Shown here: piece after piece, positions 19,132 to 28,103 of the stretch
Numbering within the stretch: the first letter of the stretch is position 1
How the letters are laid out: every line of letters starts with the position of its first letter
Source of the DNA: Trebonia sp963836195
GTDB taxonomy: Bacteria; Actinomycetota; Actinomycetes; Streptosporangiales; Streptosporangiaceae
NCBI GenBank assembly: GCA_963836195.1
Contig: CAWIIX010000008.1
Coordinates: 224,741 to 288,740 of the forward strand
Reading direction: 5' to 3'
DNA length: 64,000 nt
Notes under the pieces: model-generated
Told to the model about the DNA's origin: nothing
What the model saw: the letters and a program-made list of their open reading frames with translations, nothing else
The model's database searches: none
Translations under genes and position numbers: made by a program

Positions 19132-19154
19132 GCGTTTTCCAGCAAATTCCAGTA
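19132..19154 (-). promoter_or_regulatory. Operator-like site A (CTGGA repeats, 10-bp period)
   Basis: On the minus strand the site reads with two CTGGA boxes exactly 10 bases apart (TACTGGAATTTGCTGGAAA) and ends in ACGC. It lies 50-72 bases before the start of the small tail-anchored protein and agrees with site B at 19 of 23 positions. It is much more AT-rich than its surroundings. Confidence 0.55.
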
Positions 19155-19206
19155 TCAAAGCGGTGGCCTCTCCAGCGCGGTGACGCGGTGACGCGGTGAT
19201 GGCGCG

Positions 19207-20563
19207 CTAGGCAGCGCAGACGCGGTGCCGGGCGAGGTGCGCCATGAACGCCTGGTGCGCTTCCCAGCCGTCGGGGAACTTCACCGGCACGCCGAGGTGG
19301 ACCGGCTCGGCGCTCGGGTGCGCGTCGAGCAGCTCGGGGATGCCCGCCCGGGCGACCACGATGCACGCGTGCCGGTGCCGCGAGGCCAGCACGCACAGCC
19401 GCCCGGCCTCGAGGTGGAACGCGGTCGCGTCACGGCGGCCGGACAGCGGGTGCAGCATGATCGTCACGTCGAACTCCCGCCCCTGGAGCCGGTTGGCGGT
19501 GTCGACGACAACATTGGTCACGCCTCGCTCCCTGAGCGCACGCTTCACGGCGGCGGTCTGGACGGTGCGGGTCACCCCGATGGCGATGCGGTCCGCGGTG
19601 ACCGGGAGCGGCTCCGGCGACCGCTCCGAGATCGTGACCGCGCCGCGCTGCAGCAGCCGGGCGGCCAGCCCGGCGCAGGCGGCGACCGCCTCCGCGTCGG
19701 TCGGCAGGGTGTGCCGGTGGCCGAGCTCGAACAGCGCCCAGCCCGTCTTCGCCGCCGTCTCCAGGGCAAGGTCAAAAGAGTTTTGCCCGAACGGTCGCGT
19801 GTTCCACCTCATGGCGCCGATCGCCTTCCCCGGTCGCGGCGGCGAACCCGGTGAAGGGGTAGAACGCCTCCGACACGACCGTCGCGGCCGAGGCGGGCAG
19901 CCGCCAGGAGACCGGCAGCGTGTGGACCGGGATGTGGCTGTTGTTGGTGAGCAGCACCGCGACCGCGCTCGACATCGGGTCCCAGTTCAGGCCCAGCCAG
20001 CGTTCCGTCTCGACCGTGGAGAAGGGGTCGAGCTGACCCGGGTCCCCGACGAACAGCGCCTTGTCGAACAGGCGGGCCACCCGCAGCAGCGCGTCCGAGC
20101 GCATCTGGTAGGCCTCGTCGACGATGGCCCACGGCCAGGTGTCGGCTACGTCCTTGAGCACGGCCCACTTGGCGGCGGTGGCGACGACGACCGGGTGGTC
20201 GCTGAGGTCGGCGACCGAACTGCGGGCGGCGACGTTCTGGTGGGCGGCGACGCGTTCCGAGGGGATGTAGGCGGCGGCCGACAGGCGTCCGATCGGCGTG
20301 TCCGGGTTGTCGGTCGCGAGCCGGTCGATCAGGTCGTCGACCTGCTCGTTGGTCTGGCCGACGATCATCACCCGCTCCTGGTTCCTGGCGAGCTCGGCGG
20401 CGGCGCCGCACCACCAGGGTGGACTTGCCCGCGCCGGGCGGGGAGTCGACCACCACGCCCTGCGGCGTGGTCGCGAGGTCGGCGAGGATGCGGTCGGTCG
20501 CCCGGCGGGCGCGGTCGGCGGCCCCTTCGATGCTCACGCCTTGCCTGCTCGTGGGTCGGTCAT
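19207..20563 (-). CDS. UPF1/DNA2-like SF1 helicase of the nuclease cassette, frameshifts
   Basis: Motif I VDSPPGAGKSTLV, motif II AIVDEAYQMRS, motif III FVGDPGQLDPF, motif IV region LPVSWRLPASA, motif V VDTANRLQGREFD and motif VI CVLASRHRHACIVV identify a superfamily 1B helicase close to UPF1/DNA2. One-base changes are needed near 20400 and 19785; the latter is an extra T in a TTTT run. The start is either ATG 20563, whose A overlaps the nuclease stop (ATGA) but needs a frame correction within ten codons, or GTG 20538 (VSIEGAADRARRA). About 450 residues, so only the helicase core with no extra domain. It is the last gene of the cassette and would presumably unwind the nuclease's substrate. 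Confidence 0.75.
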
Positions 20564-23250
20564 GACCAGGGCTCCTGGGCGTCGTCGTCGGTGGGGGCGT
20601 ACTCGGGCGGCGGGCCGCCGTGGGTCCACGGCGTCTCCTCGCGGCTCGGGAACTGCGGCGCGGGCTGGAAGTCGTCCCTGAGGGTGGTGTAGGTGACCCG
20701 GTCGCCCGCGGCCGGGGTGGTGCCGGGCGGGGCGGCCAGGGCGCGGCCCATGCCGCCGCTGAGCTCGAGCGTGACCAGGGTGCAGCCGGGCGCTCTGGCC
20801 GTCGGCGACGTCGATGACCTTGGCCGTCTGGCTGGGGTAGGCCGGGCAGGCGAGCGCCGCGCCCGGCTCGACGATGACCGCGTCGGTGGTGCGGCACGGT
20901 GAGCCACGGCCGGAGCCTGGGCTTCCTGCCGCCGGTGTCCAGCCGGGTCAGGTCGGCGTCGACCACCGTGCCCGCGAACGCCTCGCCGGTCAGCCGGTAC
21001 TCGGCCATCACCAGCGGGTCGTCGTGGGCGCGCTCGACCGCGAGCCGCTGCTGTTCCCGTTCGAGCCGGGCGAGCCGCTTGGCCGCCGCGACCGCGCTGT
21101 CCCGGCGCGGCTGCGGGGCGCCGCCCTCGCGCAGCCAGGCCGCCTGGGCGGTGAACGACCGGCGGTCGTCCTTCCACCGCCGCTGCGCGTGCGCGGCCTC
21201 CGGCAGCGCCGCCAGCAGCGCGTGCGCGCGCCACATGAGGCCCCAGGTCGGGGCGAGCTGGGAGTGCAGGGCGGCGTCCATCGCCGCCTGCGCGCGGGCG
21301 AGGGCCGGGCCGTCGCCCGACTCGGTCGCCTCCCTGATCGCCTGCATCCGCCCTTCCAGCACCTCGTTGTCGAAGGTGGGGTCGGTGACCGGGCCGGCCG
21401 GCGGGCAGCGGACCGGGTCCTCGGCCAGCCGGGCGGCCTGCTGGCCGGTCAGGCCGTCGGCCGGGTCGATCCAGCCGAGCAGGGCGGCCAGGTTGGCGTC
21501 CTCGAGGTCGGACTGGCCGGTCGCCCAGTGGTCGGCCAGCGCGGTCGTCATCGGCAGCAGCAGGGCCGATCCGGGGACCTCGGCCCGCTCGGCGTAGTGG
21601 GTGAGCCAGCGGCCGAGCAGCGGGCACGGTCGGGCGGACGGCGTACTCGCCGTCGGTCCGCCGGAGCCGGGTCGAGCGGCCGAGCAGCCGCAGGAACGCG
21701 GCCGCGTTCGGGTTGGGGACGAGCAGCTGCGGTGCGTCCGGGAGCGGCTCGGGGTTGTCGGAGTTGTCGGAGTTGTCGGAGCTGTCGGGGCTGTCGGGGC
21801 TGTCGGGGTCGTCGGGGTCGTCGTCGGCCGGGAGGTAGCGGTCGAGGTGGCCGAGGATGACCTCGGCCAGGTCGGCCGCGAACTCGAATCGCCGGGCGCG
21901 GTCGCGCGGCTCGTAGACGGTGAGCGTCCGCGGCTTGTCCGGGTCGTCGCCCAGCATGACCGCCAGCGGGGCGCACGCCTCGCCCGCCAGCTGCAGCGGG
22001 ATGACGACGAGGGGACGACGGGAGAGGTGGACGTGGCGGACGGCGCGGATCCGCTGGGCGCGGCCGGCGGCGGCCGCCTCGGCCCGCGCGAACGCGGTCA
22101 GCAGGGTCACGGCGGCTAGACCGCCTCCGCCGAGCAGCTGCTCGCGGAGCTGGGCGGCGCGCAGCAGCTGGGCCGCGATCTCCGCCTGCTCCGGGGCCGG
22201 GACCTGGCCGCGGGCGAGGCTGCGGGCCTGCGCGATGTACTCGATGCCGCCCAGGTCCTCGCGGACCGGCTTGCCGAGCGCGCCGGTGGTGCCGACCGCC
22301 TCGTCGCGGCACAGGAAGCAGAGCTCGCAGGTGGCCAGGCACTCGGGCGCGTAGTTGGCGGCGACCTGGCCGACGGCGGCGGACAGCTCGGCCGCCGGGC
22401 GGCGCGGCCGGCCCTGCGCGTCCGGGTCGAGGTCGAAGGTGAGCGTGTCCGGGTACTGGGCGAGCAGGTCCTCGATGCTGGCGATCCGGCTGAGCTGCCG
22501 GTCGAGCACGCCGAGCTGCCTGCGGACGTCGAGGCTGGCGGCGGTCGGCTGGCTGGAGAAGTCCCTCGGCGCGACCAGGATCGTCGCGTGGCTGACGGCG
22601 GCCGGGTCGCCGCCCGCCTCGGTCACCAGGTCGCGCAGGGCGCGGACGTAGACGGCGGACTGGATCGCGGCGGCGGCCACCTTGCCCGGGTCGGCCTGGC
22701 CGTCGATGACCGCGAACGACTTGATCTCGATGACGTGGAAGGTGCCGTCGAGCCGGAGCGCGATCAGGTCGGGCTCCAGGTAGGCGAGCCGGCCGCCGAC
22801 CCGCAGGCGCAGCAGCGGGTGGTCGAGGAGCGTGCGGCCGGGCTGGTCGGGGGCGGTCAGCACGTGCCGGGTGTGCCGGTGCCTGACCTCGGCCGAGGAG
22901 TTGCCGCCGACGTCGTTGAAATCGGCGTAGCCGACCTCGCTGACGTCCAGGCCGAGCAGGTCGCGCAGCAGCATGAGGAGCTGGGCGGCGCCGTTCTCCT
23001 TGACCTGGGCCTCGAACGCGTTGCCGCGGACGATCGCGAACCGCGACTGGCCGAACGGGGCGGGGAAGCCGGCCTGCGCGGCGACCCGCTGCTTGTCCAC
23101 GCCGGCCGCGTCCATCAGGGCCCGGCGGGCGCAGCCGGGGTTGGCGGCGAGGGCGGAGATCGTGCGGGCGTCGTGGTTCTTCGGCAGCGCCCGGCCGCGG
23201 AGCCGGTCGAGGGCGTGCTGCGCGGTCGCGCTCGGCTGACGCCCGGTCAC
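20560..23250 (-). CDS. RecB/Cas4-like PD-(D/E)xK nuclease with Cys cluster, frameshifts
   Basis: Start GTG 23250, overlapping the previous stop as GTGA. The nuclease core is visible at YLEPDLIALRLDGTFHVIEIKSFAVIDG (acidic D, then E-x-K), followed by a helix with IQSAVYVRAL. About 170 residues later APECLATCELCFLCRDEA provides four closely spaced Cys, as in the iron-sulphur RecB/AddB/Cas4 nucleases. The middle holds an acidic linker built of 9-bp repeats (DPDSPDSPDSSDNSDN, DNA 21755-21830). One-base changes near 21640, 20895 and 20790 join the C-terminal part, which ends DDAQEPWS at 20560. About 895 residues. DNA cutting is inferred from motifs. Its stop overlaps the helicase start region, so the two likely work as a pair. 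Confidence 0.72.
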   Translation of the reverse strand: MTGRQPSATAQHALDRLRGRALPKNHDARTISALAANPGCARRALMDAAGVDKQRVAAQAGFPAPFGQSRFAIVRGNAFEAQVKENGAAQLLMLLRDLLGLDVSEVGYADFNDVGGNSSAEVRHRHTRHVLTAPDQPGRTLLDHPLLRLRVGGRLAYLEPDLIALRLDGTFHVIEIKSFAVIDGQADPGKVAAAAIQSAVYVRALRDLVTEAGGDPAAVSHATILVAPRDFSSQPTAASLDVRRQLGVLDRQLSRIASIEDLLAQYPDTLTFDLDPDAQGRPRRPAAELSAAVGQVAANYAPECLATCELCFLCRDEAVGTTGALGKPVREDLGGIEYIAQARSLARGQVPAPEQAEIAAQLLRAAQLREQLLGGGGLAAVTLLTAFARAEAAAAGRAQRIRAVRHVHLSRRPLVVIPLQLAGEACAPLAVMLGDDPDKPRTLTVYEPRDRARRFEFAADLAEVILGHLDRYLPADDDPDDPDSPDSPDSSDNSDNSDNPEPLPDAPQLLVPNPNAAAFLRLLGRSTRLRRTDGEYAVRPTVPAARPLAHPLRRAGRGPRIGPAAADDDRAGRPLGDRPVRPRGRQPGRPARLDRPGRRPDRPAGRPAGRGPGPLPAGRPGHRPHLRQRGAGRADAGDQGGDRVGRRPGPRPRAGGDGRRPALPARPDLGPHVARARAAGGAAGGRARAAAVEGRPPVVHRPGGLAARGRRPAAAPGQRGRGGQAARPARTGTAAARGRARPRRPAGDGRVPADRRGVRGHGGRRRPDPAGHRRQEAQAPAVAHRAAPPTRSSSSRARRSPARPTPARRPRSSTSPTARAPGCTLVTLELSGGMGRALAAPPGTTPAAGDRVTYTTLRDDFQPAPQFPSREETPWTHGGPPPEYAPTDDDAQEPWS

Positions 23251-24163
23251 TTGCCTGCGGCCCTTCCGGCGGCGTCCGCCCCGTGGTGCGCGTCCGCTCC
23301 GTCGTGGGCGCCTGCCCCGTCGCCGGCTCGGTCGCGGAACGCGGCGGTGCCGAAGAGCTGCTCGGCGTGGTGCAGGCCGCGCGCTCGCTCGGCCGCGGCC
23401 CGCCGGACCCGTGGTGTCGGCGTCGCGATGCACGGCCAGCTCGGCCCGCGCCGCCTCGCTGACGGCGGCCGGGTCGGCCCCGCCGCCGGGCGAGATCGCC
23501 CCGGAGACGGAGGCCGCGAACCGTTCAGCAGGCGGCGGGCCGCGGCCGGCGGCTCCGGTATCCGCTCGATCGCCTCGGCCACCCGGATCGCCGCCGTCAG
23601 GAAGTCGACCCGCGGCGACAGCGAGCCGATCACGCGCAGCTCGAGCGGCCAGGTCGAGACCGCGAGCAGGCCCCGGGACGGGGCCAGGTAGTCGGCCGAG
23701 AGCGCCGCGCAGATGTAATAGGGCCGGGCGAACGGCGCGGTGCGGAACGAGCGCTCCTCGTCACGCTTGAGGCTGGTGACCCGGGTGGTGGGGAACGTCG
23801 CGCCGAAGAACGCCTCGTGCACGGTGGCGATGAGCTTCGGAGCGGCCGGCACCTGGAGCAGGCTGAGCGCCTCGTAGACCTGCTCGCGCAGCGGCAGCAG
23901 CGACGCCGGCGCGGCCGGACGGCTCGTCCGGCGCGGACGTTTCGGTCTGCTCGGACGTTTCCGTCTGGTCGGACGTTTCCGTCTGGTCGGGGGCGGCCTC
24001 GTCGAGCGCGTCCTCCCACGCCCGCTCGGCCGACCTGAGGGCCGAACGGCGCTGCGCCGGCCAGCGCCCGGTCGCCGGCCAGGACCGCCTCGCGCACCGC
24101 GACCCGCAGCTCGTCAATCCGGCGTTCGAGCGCCTCAATGGTTTCAGCCACGGCCTCGATCAT
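23247..24163 (-). CDS. First gene of the nuclease-helicase cassette, unknown protein, frameshifts
   Basis: Start ATG 24163 (MIEAVAETIEALERRIDEL), directly below operator-like site B. The N-terminus is a predicted coiled coil (ETIEALERRIDELRVAVREA). A linker with three copies of (D/E)QTETS coded by 18-bp tandem repeats follows (about 23936-23992). A globular part then begins LREQVYEALSLLQVPAAPK and includes VTSLKRDEERSFRTAP and YYICAALSADYLAPSRGLLAVS, which could be a winged-helix or sensor domain. One-base changes near 24058, 23905, 23530 and 23400 are needed. The C-terminus is rich in His/Ala/Asp repeats and ends GRAAGK, with stop TGA overlapping the nuclease GTG. No family recognised. Confidence 0.55.
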
Positions 24164-24177
24164 ACCGGCAGCTCGCT

Positions 24178-24200
24178 GCGATTTCCAGCAATCTCCAGCA
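24178..24200 (-). promoter_or_regulatory. Operator-like site B before the nuclease-helicase cassette
   Basis: Reads on the minus strand TGCTGGAGATTGCTGGAAA followed by TCGC: two CTGGA boxes 10 bases apart, matching site A (19132-19154) at 19 of 23 positions. It ends 15 bases before the cassette's first ATG, a place where a bound repressor would block transcription or translation start. Confidence 0.55.
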
Positions 24201-24442
24201 TAGACGGAGCCCTGGGCGCGCCGCCAGGGCCAGGCCTCCGGGTGCGGCCCGGTCAGGGGGTGCCGTAGACTTACGGAAGCGTAGGTCGCTCGGTGAGCCG
24301 AAACTTCTATCCCGCGGACATCGGTTAGCCCAGGCACCGGTTAGACACCACAGACGTGGCACCACAGCCCACGTGACCGGCGAGATCAACTGTTACAGCC
24401 TGCGGCAACGCGACCACCCCGAGTCCTGGAGACGATTTTTCG

Positions 24443-26396
24443 TTGAGTGCCATGCCTGCAGAGCGTTCTGCCGTGCCCGAAACCGATGAGACAGAAACCG
24501 ACGTAACCTTCGCCTCCCTTGGCGTCCCCGCCCCGCTGGTCGCGGTGCTCGCGCAGGACGGGATCATCAGCCCGTTCCCGGTTCAGGCGGCCACCCTGCC
24601 CGACGCCCTCGCGGGCCGCGACATCCTCGGCCGGGCCCAGACCGGGTCGGGCAAGACCCTGGGGTTCTCCCTGCCGCTCGTCACCCGGCTGGCCGGCGGC
24701 CAGACCGCCAGCGGGCGGCCGCGCGGGCTCGTGCTGGTGCCCACCCGTGAGCTCGCGACCCAGGTCCACGAGGTGCTCCGGCCGCTCGCGCGGGCGATGG
24801 GCCTGTGGCGTCACCACCATCTACGGCGGCGTCTCCTACGGCCCGCAGGTGACCGCGCTGCGGCGGCGGACCGACATCATCGTCGCCACCCCCGGCCGGC
24901 TGGCCGACCTCATCAACCAGGGCGAGTGCGACCTGGCCGACGTCGAGGTCATGGTCATCGACGAGGCCGACCAGATGGCCGACCTCGGGTTCCTGCCGAT
25001 CGTGCGGCGACTGCTCGAGTCGACCCCGGCCGACGGGCAGCGGATGCTGTTCTCCGCCACCCTCGACGCCGCCATCGACGTGCTGGTCCGCCGGTTCCTC
25101 GACAACCCGGCGACGCACTCGGTCAACGAGAACTCGTCCCCGGCCGAGATCGAGCACCACGTGCTCACGATCGACCCGGCCAGGAAGCTCGAGGTGCTCG
25201 CGGCGCTGGTCGGCGGGGACAAGCGGTCGCTCGTCTTCACCAGGACCAAGCACGGCGCCGAGCGGCTCGCCCGGCAGCTCACCGAGCTCGGCATCCCCGC
25301 CGCCGAACTGCACGGCAACCTGCGGCAGGGTGCCCGCGCGCGGAACCTGGCCGCCTTCTCCAACGGCATCGCCCGGGTCATGGTCGCGACCGACATCGCC
25401 GCCCGCGGCATCCACGTCGACGGCATCGACCTGGTCATCCACGCCGACCCGCCCGCCGAGCACAAGGCGTACGTGCACCGCTCGGGCCGCACCGCCCGCG
25501 GCGGCGCCGACGGCGTCGTGGTCACGCTGCAGATGCGGTCGCAGGCCCGCGAGGTCACCGCGATGATGCGCAAGGCCGGCATCACCCCGCAGACCGCCGC
25601 CGCGTACGACCCGCAGGCGGACGTGCTGCGCGAGATCGGCGGCCCGCCCGCGCCCCGGGTCACGGTCTCGGGGAAGGTCTCCGAGCTGGTCAGGCCGGAG
25701 GACCGGCTGTCCGCGAACGCGGGCGGGCCCGGCGGCCGCGGCGGCTACGGCCGGGGCGGCTCCGGCCGCTCCCGCGACGACCGGCCGCGCCGCGACCGCC
25801 GCGAGTTCGCGCCCCGCGACCGCGACGAGCGGCCGGCCCGCTTCCAGCGCGATGACCGTCCGGCGCGGTTCGACGGCGACCGAGGGTTCGACCGGGGCCC
25901 GCGTCCCGAGCGGGACCGTAACGACCGGCCGTCGTCGGCCGCCCGCCCGTTCCGCGGCAACCGCGACGACACGAACTCCGGCGGCCCCCGGCCCGAGCGG
26001 AACGACTGGTGGCCCCGCGAGAACCGGCCGGCCAGCGGAAACGGGCCGGGCGGCGAGTACCGGCGGCCGGGCGCGGCCGGCGGCTGGCGGCCCGCCGGGG
26101 CCGGCGCGGCGAACCGCTCGGCGGGCGGCTACCGGGCCGTCCGCGACAGCAGGAACGGCGATTCAGGCGGCGATAACCGCGACGGATCTGGTCGCGGCGA
26201 CCGGCCGTCGGCAGGCGGCCGGCCGGGTGCGGCCCGGGCCCGGTCCGGCTATTCCGACCGGGCGCAACGGGGCCCGCTAGACGCTGGATCGGCCGCCAGG
26301 ACCGACATTTCTGACATATCTTCCCAGGCAGCGGGCTCGAGAGACGGGTCAGTTTTCCGTCCCGAGAACGGCGATCCGCGCCGCGGGATGGGGTAG
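24443..26396 (+). CDS. DEAD-box RNA helicase with long RGG/RDR-rich tail, one frameshift
   Basis: Q-motif FASLGVPAPLVAVLAQDGIISPFPVQ, motif I AQTGSGKT, Ia PTREL, II VMVIDEADQM, III SAT, V TDIAARGIHVDGIDLVIH and VI HRSGRTARGG are all present. A one-base break near 24800 separates motif Ia from GVTTIYGGVSYGPQ. After the two RecA domains (about 400 residues) comes a disordered tail of some 220 residues rich in Arg, Asp and Gly (GGYGRGGSGRSRDDRPRRD and similar), typical of actinobacterial RNA helicases that remodel RNA or ribosomes at low temperature. Start TTG 24443 is spaced correctly from ggag at 24428; ATG 24452 is the alternative. It is followed by a cold-shock protein gene on the same strand. 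Confidence 0.88.
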
Positions 26397-26564
26397 ATTA
26401 ACCCTTAGCTGTTGTCGGACTTTGCGATCTTGAATTCGCTCGCGGTTTCAAGTAACGGACGATTTACAGGTCGACGCCCAAGTCTCGTACGGCGGCGGTA
26501 TCCCACAGCTGACTCGCGTGAAGCGCGCGGGTCTCAGGCACGCCCAGAAGGACAAACAGCAAAA

Positions 26565-26768
26565 ATGGCTCAGGGGACCGTAAAGTGGTTCAACGCGGAC
26601 AAGGGCTATGGCTTCATCGCCCCAGACGACGGTAGCGGTGACGTCTTCGTTCACTTCTCCGCGATCGAGGCGAACGGGTACCGCAGCCTCGAGGAAAACC
26701 AGAAGGTCGAGTACAGCGTGACCCAGGGGCCTAAGGGTCCGCAGGCCGCGCAGGTGCGGGCCGTCTGA
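26565..26768 (+). CDS. Cold-shock protein (CspA family)
   Basis: A 67-residue single cold-shock domain beginning MAQGTVKWFNADKGYGFI, with RNP1 KGYGFI and RNP2 VFVHFSAI. It binds single-stranded RNA and DNA and melts RNA structure. The start is fixed by agaagga upstream of ATG 26565. The leader from the helicase stop is about 168 nt, long enough to hold a temperature-responsive structure, as known for cspA mRNAs; a ttgaat box at about 26430 may be its own -35. Together with the DEAD-box helicase it forms the usual RNA-remodelling pair. Confidence 0.95.
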   Translation: MAQGTVKWFNADKGYGFIAPDDGSGDVFVHFSAIEANGYRSLEENQKVEYSVTQGPKGPQAAQVRAV

Positions 26769-26779
26769 CGAAGACCATC

Positions 26780-26827
26780 CGGCGGCGGGTCCTCGCGTCC
26801 CTGCGCGAAGGCCCGCCGTCGCGGTTT
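26780..26827 (+). terminator. Hairpin terminator after the cold-shock gene
   Basis: ggcggcgggtcctcgcg pairs imperfectly with gcgcgaaggcccgccgtc around a short tccct loop, followed by ggttttcc. It lies 12 bp after the stop at 26768. Confidence 0.7.
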
Positions 26828-26927
26828 TCCAGGCTCTCGCCAATCTTAGTAAGTCGCGAAGCAACTCACTGCTCTCAGTAGGTCGCGCGATCTTGGCCGC
26901 TGAATTTCACCAATCAAGGCCGCGCGA

Positions 26928-27231
26928 TCACTGGCGCATGAGCGCGATCGCCCAGTCGGGCTTGACGAAGGACACGAGCCAGCGCGGCCAGACCATGGCA
27001 CCGTGACAGCGGAACGCGGCGACGTCCCCGTCGGTCACGTCAAAGGCAAGGTCGCGGCTCGAGTACCGGCCCGACCGGATCTTGGTGGCCGGGGTCGATC
27101 TCCGCCTCCACGGTCTCCGAGTACGCGATCGCGGCGATGGGCTTGCCGTCGAGCTCGATCTCGAACTGGCCGCGGCGCAGCTCTATCACCATGCCGTTCG
27201 CGTGTCGCGTCAGCCTCGGCGTTGCCGTCAC
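26928..27231 (-). CDS. Small unknown protein, about 100 residues, one frameshift
   Basis: Start GTG 27231 behind gaggag gives VTATPRLTRHANGMVIELRRGQFEIELDGKPIAAIAYSETVEAEIDP. A one-base change near 27085 then gives TKIRSGRYSSRDLAFDVTDGDVAAFRCHG and MVWPRWLVSFVKPDWAIALMRQ with stop TGA at 26928. Without the correction the frame ends early at 27040. The strand pattern suggests a small beta-rich domain. No family recognised. It is divergent from the tetR gene. Confidence 0.5.
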
Positions 27232-27378
27232 CGATGCGCTCCTCTGCGTGCGCCTGCCGCCCGCGAGCGCGTGGACAGTTGAGGACGCGGGCTCGCCGGG
27301 CGGCACCCGCTACTTCGGCGTGTTCGCATGGCGCCGCGCTTCCCTTCCGCTTCGCCTCGCCTCGTTGTACGCTCGATT

Positions 27379-27407
27379 TTGAGCGACCGCTTAAAACGAT
27401 CGCTCAA
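27379..27407. promoter_or_regulatory. TetR-type operator upstream of tetR
   Basis: A palindrome with perfect 8-base arms ttgagcga (27379-27386) and tcgctcaa (27400-27407) around an AT-rich centre. It lies 28 bp before the GTG of the TetR gene, the usual place for autoregulation and for control of the coupled downstream gene. Confidence 0.65.
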
Positions 27408-27434
27408 GATCTTGATCGTCGGAGGGGAGCGCTC

Positions 27435-28103
27435 GTGCGTGACACCAGGGACGCGCTCATCGTCGCCGCCATCACCACGCTGCGCGAGTCGGGGTTCGCG
27501 GCCGCCAGCGCCCGGCGGATCGCGGCCGAGGCCGGCTGCAACCAGGCGCTGATCTTCTACCACTTCGGCTCGGTCCCCGACCTGCTGATGGCCGCGCTCG
27601 AGGAGGTCAGCGCCCGGCGGATGGCCGCCTACCGCGAACTGCTTGACCGGACCGGGACGCTGGGCGAGCTCATCGACGCCGCCCGGACGGTCTTCGAGGC
27701 CGACCTCGACTCCGGCAACGTCACCGTGCTGGCGGAGATGATCAGCGGGTCGCACTCGGTGCCGGGCCTGGGCGAGCGGGTCAGCGCCTGCCTGGCGCCG
27801 TGGCGCTCGTTCGCGGAGACGGCGGTGCGGGACGTGCTCGCCTCGTCCCCGTTCGGGTCGCTGGCGCCGGCCGGCGAGATCGCGCACGGCGTGGTGGCCG
27901 GCCTGCTCGGGCTGGAGATGCTGGCCAGCCTGGACGGCGACCGGGCCAGCGCCCTTGCCCTGTTCGACCGCGCCCGCGCGATCGCCGACGTGCTCGACCG
28001 GGTCCGGCCGCTGGCGGGCCTGCTCACCCTGGCATCTTCAACCCGCCCGGCTCGGCCGGCTCCGCCCGCCCGTCCCGCTCCCCCAGGCAGACCGGAGGCA
28101 TGA
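27435..28103 (+). CDS. TetR-family transcription regulator
   Basis: Start GTG 27435 (VRDTRDALIVAAITTLRESG), with ggagggg upstream. The N-terminal HTH is typical: GFAAASARRIAAEAGCNQALIFYHFGSVPDLLMAAL. The remaining 150 residues are a helical ligand-binding domain. The end is low-complexity Pro/Ala and the TGA overlaps the next gene's ATG (ATGA). It probably represses itself and the downstream NAD(P)-binding protein through the palindrome at 27379-27407. The ligand is unknown. The longer open frame upstream (to 27003) is not coding. Confidence 0.9.
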   Translation: MRDTRDALIVAAITTLRESGFAAASARRIAAEAGCNQALIFYHFGSVPDLLMAALEEVSARRMAAYRELLDRTGTLGELIDAARTVFEADLDSGNVTVLAEMISGSHSVPGLGERVSACLAPWRSFAETAVRDVLASSPFGSLAPAGEIAHGVVAGLLGLEMLASLDGDRASALALFDRARAIADVLDRVRPLAGLLTLASSTRPARPAPPARPAPPGRPEA

